Below are positions 1 through 10,840 of a stretch of DNA of 64,000 bases, one piece after another (the stretch's first letter is position 1; each line of letters starts with the position of its first letter). The notes under the pieces were generated by a model. The model searched no databases. It was not told the DNA's origin and was given only the letters and a program-made list of their open reading frames with translations. The stretch is from Rhynchopus sp. YZ270_cl-10 (lineage: Eukaryota > Euglenozoa > Diplonemea > Diplonemida > Diplonemidae): positions 186,001 to 250,000 of the forward strand of contig OZ037907.1 in NCBI GenBank assembly GCA_964035575.1, written 5' to 3'. Made by a program: the position numbers and the translations under genes.

Positions 1-110
1 GGAATGCTCCTGGGATCCTAAAGGAAACTCAGTTTACAGGAATGAAAATACAACTCCAACGAAGCTGCACACAAGAATGGCGCAACTTAAGGAGAATGTC
101 CGTCATTGTT

Positions 111-1230
111 CTAACGCTCAGTGTCTGCCCCTGCATCAATGAGCACCTGCACCACGTCTGCATGTTTCCCTCCACAGCAAAGTGCAACGCAGTGTCGTTC
201 TCCTTGCCTTGGTGATTCAGGTCCACCTCCGGCAAGCTCACAAGATAGCGCACAATATCGGTGTGTCCAAGACACGCTGCAAGGATAAGACACGTGTCTC
301 TGTTGGCATCTGTGGCACGCACATCCGCACCTGCTTTGACCAACATCTTCACAGTTGGGAGTTCTTCTGAATAGCTAGCTACGTGCAGAGCCGAGCGTCC
401 TTCATCATTCTTTGTCTCAATGACTGCCCCCGCATCAATGAGCACCTGCACCACGTCTGCATGTTTCCCATGCACAGCAAAGTGCAACGCAGTGCACTTG
501 TTGCTCCCTTGGTGATTCAGGTCCACCTCCGGCAAGCTCACAAGATAGCGCACAATATCGGTGTGTCCAAGACACGCTGCAAGGATAAGACACGTGTTTC
601 TGTTGGCATCTGTGGCACGCACATCCGCACCTGCTTTGACCAACATCTTCACAGTTGTGAGTTCTTCTGAATAGCTAGCTACGTGCAGAGCCGAGCGTCC
701 TTCATCATTCTTTGTCTCAATGACTGGAGAAGCACCTGCACCACGTCTGCATGTTTTTCCTCCACAGCACAGTGCAACGCAGTGTCGTTTTTGCTCCCTT
801 GGTGATTCAGGTCCACCTCCGGCAAGCTCATAAGATAGCGCACAATATCGGTGTGTCCAAGACACGCTGCAAGGATAAGACACGTGTTTCTGTTGGCATC
901 TGTGGCACGCACATCCGCACCTGCTTTGACCAACATCTTCACAGTTGGGAGTTCTTCTGAATTGCTAGCCAAGTACAGAGCCGAGCGTCCTTCATCATCT
1001 TTTGTCTCAATGTCTGCCCCCGCATCAATGAGCACCTGCACCACGTCTGCATGTTTCCCTTCCACAGCACTGTGCAACGCAGTGCGCTTGTTGCTGTCTT
1101 GGTGATTCAGGTCCACCTCCGGCAAGCTCACAAGATAGCGCACAGTATCGGTGTGTCCATGATACGCTGCACTAAGACACGTGTCTCTGTTGGGGTCTGT
1201 GGGACGTACATCCGCACCTGCTTTGAACAA
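111..1230 (-). repeat. Four tandem ~300-bp units, each three ankyrin repeats
   Basis: Unit boundaries recur near 111, 413, 715 and 1011, marked by the shared segment CATCAATGAGCACCTGCACC (shortened in the third unit). Long identical runs between units indicate recent duplication or gene conversion. Confidence 0.85.
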
Positions 1231-1757
1231 CTTCATAACAGCTGCGGTCAACTTCATCATTGTTGTGTCGTGAGTTGTTGCTGAAAATGTACACAAATAA
1301 AGGGTGAGAAAGTTGCACCAGATCACACTACGCCCTCACTAATCAGGACTGAACCAAAGGGAAACAACGCTTTGAGACTACCGTGAGATAAACGGTGACC
1401 ATCTCCCTGCGAGACAAGAACATAGCACTGCCCCTTCCCCTCCACCCCACCATCAACAACACAACTCAACGAGATGCGACGTCCCGTCCCCCTTGACGAG
1501 TGTGAAGAGCCCCTCGGACAATGGTGGAGGAGAGGATCCTCAACCACTGATGCCACACCCACACCTCCTGCATCAGGCTCTGTCTGTGGGGTGTTGCTGG
1601 CAGACGTGGGGCTAGGTGCATCCCCTAGGTCTCGAATACCACCAGGTGAAGAAGAGTAAACGCAGAAAGGGATGTTTTGTTTTATCACCCCAGTTCCACC
1701 CCCTAGAAGTCCGTTGGTGTGAATCAAAAAAGCTAACACAAGGACTACACACAGCAC
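111..1757 (-). pseudogene. Ankyrin-repeat protein gene, frame-broken
   Basis: The minus strand encodes near-identical ankyrin repeats (motifs TALHFAV, HADVVQVLIDAGA, SALHVAS, TVKMLVKAGADV, HTDIVRYLVSLPEVDLN) from about 1280 down to a stop at 111 after DAGADTER. A unit of about 300 bp, three ankyrin repeats, occurs four times. The reading frame is broken twice relative to sister units: about 10 nt are missing near 725 and 1 nt near 172. A putative upstream exon (1757-1340) starts MLCVVLVLAFL, which could be a signal peptide, and joins in phase through a 59-nt intron (GTGAGG...TTTTCAG, 1339-1281). Ankyrin repeats usually bind proteins; no other domain is visible. It may be a decaying gene, or the indels may be assembly errors in tandem repeats. 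The first exon is doubtful. Confidence 0.6.
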
Positions 1758-2089
1758 CTATCGGTTCTGTTGTTTCTATTTTTTTTCTGCAAAAAAAAAA
1801 CAGCAAAAAAAATTTTGCACACACGTCTTTACAATAACCAGGCTGAGTTTTTGGGTAGTCTCTTTGTCACAAAAAGACGGTTGTTCGGGGATGTTGTCAC
1901 CCCATTTGCTTGTATTGCTTAAGGCATGGGATATCTGCCTCTTAAACATATGCGCAGTAAAGTAAGGGCGAACATCAACCTCTCGGTTGTAGTCGCTCAA
2001 TGCAGGAGGAGGTACCAATGGAGCTGAGACCCTTTTGAATTGTAGATGGGGGAGGAGGAGGAGGAGGCGGGAACAAAGGGTGAAGTAAA

Positions 2090-2128
2090 GTTGATAGTGC
2101 CAAATAACGCTTCTGAGGCGCAGGCACC
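2090..2128 (+). repeat. Module E copy
   Basis: Reads GTTGATAGTGCCAAATAACG, then GAGGCGCAGGCACC. Family consensus: TTGATAGTGCAAACGC, a variable stretch, then GACGCAGGCAC. Confidence 0.5.
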
Positions 2129-2599
2129 AGACACTCTGTATATTATCCCCCCCGGAGTACTGCACTCGAGAAGCGAAGAAAGGGGAAAACACTGGCAAAT
2201 GTATTGCAATGCTATGCAATCAATAAATTGATAAGCATAGGATTCTAAGGAAGCAAATGGAGAAAATAGAAACTTAACACTCATCACACGATAAAACCCA
2301 TGGGAGAGGTTGTGGTGAAACGCACACACCTCGACCTGTTTGGTGAGGCGTGGCTCTGCAGCGCGGTTCGTCCCTAGAACCGCGAGTGTGTTCAAAATGC
2401 TTTGTTTCTATTTCCTCCTTCATTTCATGAGGTGACAAAAAAAAAAACTGTCAGCAACGATACGCAATGAGACAAGAAGAAGAAATAAGGGGGGGGGAAA
2501 TGGATAAGAGTTGCGTAGTGGATCACAAGGGGGTGGCGCACATCGTCATTTTTTTAGTGCAAATCCCTCAACAACAACTGCACTTTTTTTTTTATATAT

Positions 2600-2620
2600 C
2601 TAAGCCTCACTGTTGCTTAG
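2600..2620 (+). repeat. Mini-hairpin A1
   Basis: Perfect 6-bp stem CTAAGC/GCTTAG around the loop CTCACTGTT, followed by CCAC. Confidence 0.6.
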
Positions 2621-2790
2621 CCACTTAACAAAGAAAGAAAGGCGGGATGTTCAATGGGTGAAACAGAGCTTGGTAAGGAGGTGAAGGCCTCTAGGTCTCT
2701 GTCTTGGTGATAACAGGCGATGGCAAAAAACAAAGCAATTATAAAAATACAAAAAAAAATGAAGAAACTGTTTAGAAACGGAAACTTTTG

Positions 2791-2820
2791 AAAAGATAAA
2801 TGTTCTTCTCGTGTACACAT
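2791..2820 (+). repeat. Mini-hairpin A2
   Basis: GATAAATGT, loop core TTCTCGTG, then TACACAT. The stem is imperfect (ATGT/ACAT); placed in the family by its loop and A-rich leader. Confidence 0.4.
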
Positions 2821-3167
2821 AAAAAAGGGGATATTTGAGAAATCGACGAAATGTGACACGAAACGAAAACTGAGGGATAGAGAGGGTAACAACAAAGGGG
2901 GGGCAGGAGCTTGCGCAGGCAAGGACACTCCACAAATATTTTATCGAAAAGGGGAAAAGGGGAACGGAAACTTCACGACGATGAAGTAAAATGACTTTGC
3001 TTGTCGTTCCACCGTTGGCTTACAACGGTGAAACCACAAGTAAAAACCACACGTCAAAAGTCATTCACTTCACCGTGTCGAAGGATGTGCAAAACTTACT
3101 TCAAGATGAAACGTCGACAAGGCAACAAAATACATCCGTAGCAGCGAAAAAGAAATGGTGGTTTGTT

Positions 3168-3220
3168 GATGCAGGCACACCTCCGACTGACCCACTATAG
3201 CCATCCGGATGAAAGCACAA
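3168..3220 (+). repeat. Module B copy
   Basis: GATGCAGGCACACCTCCGAC, then TGACCCACT and CATCCGGATGAAAGC. It lies about 175 bp before mini-hairpin A3. Confidence 0.6.
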
Positions 3221-3394
3221 ACAAACACAAAAATACGGAAAATGTACTGTGCTCCACAATTTTTCCAAACCTGCGCAATAACACGCTTTCTTTTCTCTTC
3301 TTTGGGATTCACAGGGACAAAAGCATCAACTCGAAATAATGCAAAACTGACAAAAAAAAAACGCGAAAAGAAGAGAAAAGTGTATAATATGAAC

Positions 3395-3413
3395 CTAAGC
3401 CTCTCTTGCTTAG
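3395..3413 (+). repeat. Mini-hairpin A3
   Basis: Perfect stem CTAAGC/GCTTAG, loop CTCTCTT, preceded by an A-rich leader ending ATATGAAC. Confidence 0.65.
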
Positions 3414-3445
3414 TACACTTTGAAAGAAAAATTGCACAGATGAAA

Positions 3446-3463
3446 TATGCCGTCTCGTGCATA
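3446..3463 (+). repeat. Mini-hairpin A4
   Basis: Stem TATGC/GCATA, loop CGTCTCGT. The stem differs from A3 only 30 bp away. Confidence 0.5.
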
Positions 3464-4358
3464 CACACCTGCAAAAAACACCTTTTTTTTGTTGGGCAGA
3501 TGTGACCACGCTTCTGGAGGACCACATTGATCGCTTTTGCGGAACACACCTCTTCGGGAAAGAAACACAACAGCACACGTAGTTGCGTTCCTTCCTTTGG
3601 GAAGAGGGTAGGCCTGGTGACATCATTATTTCATATACACTCTATTCTTAACGAAACAAAAAGAATGCAAAGAGGGTGCAAAAAATGTACCCTTGCTCAT
3701 CATAAAATAGATGCAGTCACCAGTTATCCGGAACAGCGTCATCATTGTAGACTCTACGAAGGCATGGCACCCTGCCACTATAAGGGATGTTCAAACAATA
3801 AGATGGGATAAGATTTTATTCGCAAAAGAGCGGGTGGAAAGAAAATGAAGGAAAATAGGCAAGAATAGTATATAAAAAAAAAACTGTGTGAAAGCCCCCC
3901 TCGTATTTTTATTGTTTTTTTTTTTCCTCTCGTGTAGATCTCCACATTTTTGTTGTTTTATCGACCAAATCAAATCCCCAAACCTAACAAACCCATAGGG
4001 TGGGTTGGTATCTAAGTGCAAAAAAGGGGGCCAAGATAAAAGAAACTCACAGCAAACCTGAAGAGGTGTACCTCTGAGAAACTCTAGTCATGACCAAAAG
4101 GGGTATGTGAGTAAATCGACGAAAAATGTGTAGCACGAAAACTATAAAAAAAAAACTGAGGGGGGAGGTAAATAAAAAAAATGAGTGGGCTGGGTTGGCA
4201 TTCAGAGAGCACCCTCCACGAATAGGAAGTGCCAGTGGACACAATCAGTGGAGGAGGTCTGGCTAAATGGAAAGACGACGATATTTTTTTTTTTGTGTTT
4301 TAGTTTTTGACAACCTGCGTGAGGGTCGGTGCACAAAAAAAAATAAGTTATTTCATAT

Positions 4359-5675
4359 GGGACAGTCCATAAACCCACCCCCCTAAAAGGTAACCTTTTG
4401 AATATTTTTTACATTAGATAACTTCCACTCGGACTTTTTGCTCGATTTTTGCTCCTTTGAACTCAGAATATTGTTTCTGAGGTCACAGGAGCAAAAATCG
4501 AGCAAAAAGTCCGAGTAGAAGATAGATGAATTAAAGTCGAGAAATATATCCGTTTCGCTTGATCAGATCTCGACCGTTTGTTTTTTTTTTTTTTTTTGAA
4601 AAAATTGATTGTTTCCAGCACACGCGGACTGTGTCAGTGTGTGATGGTATATGATTATTGCCTGAAGTACAGAAATGGGAGTGTCGGTGGCGGAGCACAA
4701 AAGAGGTAAAATGAGAAACATATCGGGTGGGGTCTCTGATCTAATCTGTGCGACGAATATATTTCCCCTAACACGCCATGTTTGGCCAGGGCCTCTCCAG
4801 CGCGTCAGTTGCAAAAAAAAAAAGCCCCAGTTGAACTGGGTTTTGAAGGGTTCCATTTTTGTGGAAAAAACACAAAAAAAGGTTAAAAACAGCATAATGT
4901 ACCCTCCTTTGCGGCAAATATGCCCCAAAAATGGTTTTCGAGTCTATTTCCACCTGTTTTTGACATTTTTGGCATTTTTTCTGTGGTTTTTTGGTAAACT
5001 TAGGTAAAAAAACAGGTTTACCCACGAAACCCAGCCAAACTCATTTCAACTGGAGTTTTTTTTTTTTTTTTTTTTACGATTACCTACATTGTAGGCGGGT
5101 TTAGTGCTGCCGCGGGTGCTGGCACATGACCCTGATACTGCCTCATACCACGCTTACTTGTTGTTCTACGTGGCGGGGTTCCACACCGCTCAAGGCAGTG
5201 GGGGACAGTTTCCCTGTTCTTGTTTTGAGGGGACTACACAGACAGCACACATCTCCCCCCCCTATGTGGCAGTTGAGCCTGGTTGGGTGGCTCCCTGGCC
5301 TGACTTTGGACTCCGCGCAACCTCAAACGAGGTTAACCACGGAGTAAAAATTTTTTAAAAAAGGGGTTTTTTTTTTTTTGTTTTTTTTTTTTTTTGTTTT
5401 TTTTTTTGTGAAAAGAAAAGAAAAGAAAAGTGATGTTGGTAGTGCAACGCGTCGTGGACGCGGCACTAAAGCAATGATATGTTTTTTTATTTCTCGACTT
5501 TAATTCATGTATCTTCTACTCGGACTTTTTGCTCGATTTTTGCTCCTGTGACCTCAGAAACAATATTCTGAGTTCAAAGGAGCAAAAATCGAGCAAAAAG
5601 TCCGAGTGGAAGTTATCTAATGTAAAAAATATTCAAAAGGTTACCTTTTAGGGGGGTGGGTTTATGGACTGTCCC
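4359..5675. mobile_element. TIR element of 1.3 kb with hairpins nested in each end
   Basis: The ends are inverted repeats of about 185 bp, outermost GGGACAGTCCATAAACCC, mirrored as GGTTTATGGACTGTCCC. Each end contains its own perfect inverted repeat of about 31 bp (for example 4430-4523), with arms starting CTCGGACTTTTTGCTCG, so single strands could fold at two levels. The base triplet TAT borders both outer ends and may be a target duplication. The interior has no transposase, only poly-T/poly-A tracts and a short GC-richer part (5100-5340). It looks like a non-autonomous DNA element. I cannot name the superfamily. Confidence 0.8.
5435..5466 (+). repeat. Module E copy inside the 4.4-5.7 kb element
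   Basis: GTTGGTAGTGCAACGCGTCG, then TGGACGCGGCAC. It lies inside the right arm of the TIR element. Confidence 0.4.
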
Positions 5676-5914
5676 TATATTATACTTTCTTTTCTAAACA
5701 AAAATAAGAAATTTCTGCACTGAGGCAGCACAACTTCAATGGGTTCTTCAACAGAGAAATTGTTTAAAAAAAAAAAATCGTGTATAGGTCGGAAAGAAGA
5801 ACTCGAAGATGGTGCTCTATGCTGTGCACACATCTCACAGAGAACGATGGATCAGAGGCCGCTAGGCACACTGAATAGAAAGCAAAAAATTGTATAAGGC
5901 ATGTGGCCTCCTTG

Positions 5915-6205
5915 TTCACCCATATAGGACGGTGGGGTGGCCATGGAAGTCGGCATCCGATGATGAGTGTGTAACAACTCACCTGCCGAATGAACGCGCT
6001 CAACGGGATGAACCGAGAGCTGACTTAAGGTGCCCGAGTGGTCGCTCATCAGATCCCACAAAGGGTGTAGGTTCATCTAGACAGCAGGACGGTGGCCATG
6101 GAAGTCGGCATCCGATAATGAGTGTATAACCACTCCCCTGCCGAATGAACCTGTCCCGAAAATGGATGGTACTCAAGCGACCCACCCATAGTCGGCCCTG
6201 CTCCT
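5915..6205 (+). pseudogene. Large-subunit rRNA fragment, rearranged
   Basis: The stretch 5996-6205 follows the eukaryotic 28S core closely: GGGATGAACCGA, then GCTCATCAGA, AGACAGCAGGACGGTGGCCA, TGGAAGTCGGCATCCG, and GAAAATGGATGG. A second, partial copy of its middle (GGCCATGGAAGTCGG to CTGCCGAATGAAC) precedes it at about 5915-5996, so the order is scrambled. The first copy keeps GTGTGTAACAACTCACCTGC, while the second has several changes there. Only about 200 nt of LSU is represented and no flanking rDNA is seen, so it is a dispersed rRNA remnant. Fragmented rRNA is known in some protists, but the internal duplication argues against a working piece. Confidence 0.8.
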
Positions 6206-6829
6206 ATTTGTATCGTGAAGGGAACACACTGGGAAGTACTGCAACTGAACTTGAAATACAAAGCCCTTTGACTGTACCACCTTCTGTGTAACCGGGAAAG
6301 AGATTGGCTGTGTTGTGCTCAAATAAAAACAAGTAATTGCTATCGGAAAAAAAAACCGGGTGTGCTGTGGAACTCCACTCTGAAAAAATATAATCTACAA
6401 CACGCCAGCATTCTGCTCTTCTGCAGGTATGCTAAAACGCTCTTCGTACGCTGGACCCACTGGGATGCCTGCATCTGAAACTTTCAAACAGTGGGGCTGT
6501 CCTCTTCGTCCAGCACCATCTGCTCGATCGCGTTATTGGACGTAGTCTCGGCAGGCTCGATAACCATTCGCTCGGGCGGCCTCGGCATGTTCCAGCTCGT
6601 AGTCGTCCACAGGCTCCCACGCATCGTCACATCAGCACCTCCAGAAAATCGCCAGGATGCTATGGTGGCTTCGAAAATCGCGCGGAGTTATCCACAGTAC
6701 ACCCCATTTTTTTTCTTAGCAATTAGTTGTTCTTGTTATTATTGTTTTCCACACACCTTCCTTCAACCCTTGTAGGATCAGTTCGTATTTTTTTCGCGAA
6801 AACATGAAATTACACATTTCAAGAGAACA
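6206..6829. other. Gene-free stretch with a possible coding remnant
   Basis: GC-rich DNA at about 6430-6680 differs from its AT-rich surroundings. On the minus strand it reads as a short open stretch including ERMVIEPAETTSNNAIEQMV. I do not recognise it; it could be the tail of a lost gene or transposon protein. A segment GAAATACAAAGCC at 6253-6265 matches the leaders at 17390 and 63408. Confidence 0.3.
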
Positions 6830-7562
6830 AAAAATTAAAAAGGGTTCGCCCCCTCAATGGGACGCCGTAAACCATAATCCTCAGTGTCAGCCGCATCATT
6901 TCAATGAAACCAAAAAGTGGCTTATTTGCATTTTTGGGCTCCGCCCGTGCAGCGGTGGGGTCATTTCGGAAAATTGGACAATTTTTTGACCACTTAGATT
7001 TTGAGAAATATGAGCCCGGTTCCTTATACGTGGGGCCATTTTTGGCCAAAATTTTTCTCAAAATCGACGAAATTAAAATTAGACCCCTTACCCCCCCCCA
7101 GAATCATTTCAATACACTACCTGTATTGGTTGCTGACGCGTGTATACAGGAAGGTTGGGAAAATTAAAAAGGGTTCGCCCCCTCAATGGGACGCCGTAAA
7201 CCATAATCCTCAGTGTCAGCCGCATCATTTCAATGAAACCAAAAAGTGGCTTATTTGCATTTTTGGGCTCCGCCCGTGCAGCGGTGGGGTCATTTCGGAA
7301 AATTGGACAATTTTTTGACCACTTAGATTTTGAGAAATATGAGCCCGGTTCCTTATACGTGGGGCCATTTTTGGCCAAAATTTTTCTCAAAATCGACGAA
7401 ATTAAAATTAGACCCCTTACCCCCCCCCAGAATCATTTCAATACACTACCTGTATTGGTTGCTGACGCGTGTATACAGGAAGGTTGGGAAAAGTGGCTTA
7501 TTTGCATTTTTGGGCTCCGCCCGTGCAGCGGTGGGGTCATTTCGGAAAATTGGACAATTTGG

Positions 7563-8308
7563 TGACGGGCTAAAAAACCTGTCGTTCTTGTGTGACACTT
7601 CCATGGAAACGTGATGAGGACCTCACTTTTTTTTACAGGTGGTTTTTTTTGTAAGCACCTCACACACTGGGCAGGCGGTCAGCTATTCGCTTCCCGCGGG
7701 GCGTTCGCGTGCGCGCTTCGCGCGCCCGCTCACGGTAACGTGTACAAAAAAACCTTACTTGTGCCTGTAAAGTGGCCTGTTAAAAAGTGGTGTTTTTGTC
7801 GTAAACGCCAGATGGTCAAAAGAGTGATCTGACCATATTCCCCAGGTATAACTGGTACTCAAAAAGTTCATTAACGAAGGAATCTTGCACTTTTGACCAT
7901 CACATATTAGATGTGTTTTTTCAGGTTTTTCAATGCACTTTCCTGTGCTGGGAAGCATGCCACAAGTGTCATGTTTTACAAGGTAAAAATGACCAAAAAA
8001 GCTGATTTTTGGCCGAATGCCACATGTCATTTGGCAGTCCATTTTCTGAACACGACTGAAAAAAAATTTTTTTTTGGGCCTCAATACCCCCAAACAACAC
8101 GTTAAGCCCAAAAAATTCACTTTCTGATGAGCAACTATTTATTTAAAAAAATCGATTTTTTGGTCAAATCCCCTCTGGTGGTGAGGGGGTGTGTGTGTGT
8201 GTGTGTGTGGGTGTGTGTGGGTGTGCTGTGTGTGGGTGTGTAGTGTGTGTGGTGTGGGTGGCGCACATCTCTATAGTAAAGACTAAAAAACTAAGGTTTT
8301 TTAGGATT
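7563..8308. mobile_element. Insertion inside tandem unit 3, short TIRs
   Basis: Unit 3 stops after GGACAATTT at about 7560 and resumes with TTTTTTGACC at about 8303. The inserted 0.75 kb has near-terminal inverted repeats CTAAAAAACC (about 7571) and GGTTTTTTAG (about 8293). It contains a GC-rich patch (7685-7735) and a GT-rich microsatellite (8185-8260). No transposase. Ends are approximate and any target duplication is hidden in the T run. Confidence 0.55.
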
Positions 8309-8417
8309 TTTTGACCACTTAGATTTTGAGAAATATGAGCCCGGTTCCTTATACGTGGGGCCATTTTTGGCCAAAATTTTTCTCAAAATCGACGAAATTA
8401 AAATTAGACCCCTTACC

Positions 8418-9212
8418 CAGGGGTCCTAACGCTGTTCTCAAAAAAATTAAAAATGGTAACTTCAAGGTCACTTCTCGTTTTTTTGGGGAGGAAAAAAAAA
8501 ACCTTTCCCCCCTCAGAGGAACAACAAAAGTGAAGTTGAAAAGGTGCAAATTCCTCGGACATACACTGGACGTTGGTTATCGCCGTATCATAGGGACAGG
8601 GCACCAGAGACGATTTTTTTTGTGAGGCAATTTCGCGGTCTCGCAGTCTGGTGCCACCGTTATGCTACCACGAACAACAACACAGCCATAGGCAGATGTG
8701 TTGGCCGATGTTGAGTGGGTGTCAGCCTTCTTATCAGTAACATGAGTACATTTATAAAAGAAACGGCGGTCATGTCACCCAAAGGTTCCTGGCGAAGCCA
8801 CGGTACGCAACATTTCTAAAAAATGTTGCCATAAAATGGCACTGTCGTTGGTAATTATCGTCAGTTTCCGCAAATTTTACTTACGTATTTTGCCAAAACG
8901 AAAGTTTCTGGCGAAGCCACGGTACGCAACTTTGCCAAAAAAAATTGCGCTGAAAATTGTACATTGTGGCAACCTGCAGCACTGCAGACCACTGATCTTG
9001 GCAAAAAAGAAAAAAAATCACGGACCTCCAACGTGTTCCCGGTGTATGCTAAGCATCCGAGGTCACTTCATAACACCGGATTTCAAAAATAAAAAGGGAA
9101 GGTCACTTTTTAGGGCACTTTTCGAAGGTCACTTCGAAGTGACCTTCGGATTTCAAAAAAATAAAAAAGGTCACTTCGGAAGTGGTAAAAGTTACCACTC
9201 TTAGGACCCCTG
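8418..9212. mobile_element. hAT-like MITE with exact 8-bp target duplication
   Basis: Terminal inverted repeats CAGGGGTCCTAA (8418-8429) and TTAGGACCCCTG (9201-9212) are perfect over 12 bp. They are flanked by the direct repeat CCCTTACC (8410-8417 and 9213-9220). A CAGGGG-type TIR with an 8-bp duplication is the hallmark of the hAT superfamily. The 795-bp interior encodes nothing recognisable, so it is non-autonomous. It carries a duplicated segment GGCGAAGCCACGGTACGCAA (8790 and 8910) and palindromic GAAGGTCACTTCGAAGTGAC sequence near 9125. Confidence 0.88.
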
Positions 9213-10798
9213 CCCTTACCCCCCCCCAGAATCATTTCAATACACTACCTGTATTGGTTGCTGACGCGTGTATACAGGAAGGTTGGGAAAAAGTGGCTTA
9301 TTTGCATTTTTGGGCTCCGCCCGTGCAGCGGTGGGGTCATTTCGGAAAATTGGACAATTTTTTGACCACTTAGATTTTGAGAAATATGAGCCCGGTTCCT
9401 TATACGTGGGGCCATTTTTGGCCAAAATTTTTCTCAAAATCGACGAAATTAAAATTAGACCCCTTACCCCCCCCCAGAATCATTTCAATACACTACCTGT
9501 ATTGGTTGCTGACGCGTGTATACAGGAAGGTTGGGAAAAAGAACGATTCATTTGAAGACAAAGCAGTCGTTTTTAGGCCAGACAAAAAAATATATATTGC
9601 TGGAACAAAAAGAAAAAAATATGAGGTGATAGTTTGATAACGCTGAGCTTCACTGTGCTACTTAGTAGCGTGGTCTACTGGAGGAGAGGGTGAATAAAAG
9701 GTGAAAATAATACAAACGAAATAGGGGGACAGGAAGCACCAGGTCTGCATCTTTTGGGTGATCTATGATCGTCTCCGAGACACACAACAGGCTGTGAGAG
9801 CCTGTTGTGTAGAGCGGAAAAAGTAGAGCGGAAAAAAATCTCTCCCCGTTCATAGATCAACCAATCTTCGGCCGGAAGCAAAAATAAAAAACAAAACAAA
9901 AAATCCCTCATTTGAAGAGAGAGGTGTGTGTGTTGGTAAAACGCTTCTGAAACCCCCTTGTAGTCAATTTCACCAGGGGTTAAGTTAGGGCGGGTTTCTG
10001 GGTTTTCAAAACCCGGTTTTCGGGTTTTCGGGTTTTTCAAAAAAAAAAAAAAAAAAAAAAAATGGAATCTGAAAAAAAATTTAAAAAAATCCAAATTTTT
10101 GGGTGGTGTAGGCTGGGAAGGTGGGGTAGGGGTGGGGGCGGAGCCCCCTCCCGCCCCACCCTCTAAGAAAAATAATATCCTCCCGACCCAAACAAACCCC
10201 CCGTCAGAACTGGGAATTGTTCATATGAAGAGGCAACAGGGATCTCTGGCGAACTTCGGGTTCAGTACTTGTGTTGCGAGTGCGGATGAGGCAGGAAGTG
10301 GGAACTGAGGTTGGTGAGGGGTACACCAGTCCTGTTCTTCAAATTTATGCTCCAAAATTGTTAGGACAAATCCAAAAATCCCCAGGGTCCCCCCATTTTT
10401 TGGTGGGGTTTTTGAACTTTGCCCAAAAATTGCAGAATTTTTTTTCCGCTCGCTACGCGAGCCGGGGGTGCACCTTAAAAATTTTCCCGCTCGCTGCGCT
10501 CGCGGAGGGAATGGGTTATTTTTCGAAATCCAGAAAAACCGAAAAAAACCCAGAAAACCCGACTCAGCGAGAAAAAAAAAAAGCTAACTTAACCCCTGAT
10601 TTCACAGCTCGAATGAAAAAAAAAAAAAAAAAAATCATCATCGAGTGTGGGGGAAAACCATTCCTTGATAAGCACTTCGCAATTGTTTGGGGCTTTTTTT
10701 TCGATACTCCTGGCGCAAGCATCAATCTGGGGGGTTTTCCCTAATGCTGCTTTTTGCGCCAAGGCGAAAAAAGATAGTGAAAAAAAATATAGTGGGAG

Positions 10799-10840
10799 CG
10801 CATCCTGGTGTCAACACTAAATACAACCAAGTTTTCAACA
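10799..10840 (-). repeat. Module C copy, reverse orientation
   Basis: The complement reads GTTGAAAACTTGGTTGTATT, then TAGTGTTGACACC. It is the only copy of this module found in this orientation. Confidence 0.5.

Larger units (their letters stand above)
1758..4358. other. Gene-free stretch with short dispersed modules
   Basis: No convincing coding frame. It holds one module-E copy, four mini-hairpins (family A), one module-B copy and many A/T homopolymer runs. Short hydrophobic ORFs here are translations of T-rich DNA. Confidence 0.6.
6830..9540 (+). repeat. Tandem block of a ~250-330-bp repeat, four units
   Basis: Units begin near 6830, 7162, 7491 and 9289. The core reads TTATTTGCATTTTTGGGCTC, CGTGCAGCGGTGGGGTC, GACCACTTAGATTTTGAG, GGGGCCATTTTTGGCC and TTGCTGACGCGTGTATACAG. 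Units 1 and 2 are almost identical and carry an extra 5' part (GGGTTCGCCCCCTCAATGGG). Unit 3 is split by two insertions (7563-8308 and 8418-9212), and its pieces fit together when these are removed. Diverged relatives lie at 36967-37320 and 26765-26830. Small ORFs here repeat with the DNA and show no protein-like constraint. Confidence 0.85.

Noticed and set aside
2617-2928. Hydrophobic minus-strand ORFs that resemble membrane proteins
   Set aside because: They are Phe/Leu-rich translations of A/T homopolymers, seen throughout the intergenic DNA.
4675-5358. ORFs inside the 1.3-kb TIR element as a transposase
   Set aside because: No catalytic or DNA-binding motif and several homopolymer-driven stretches.
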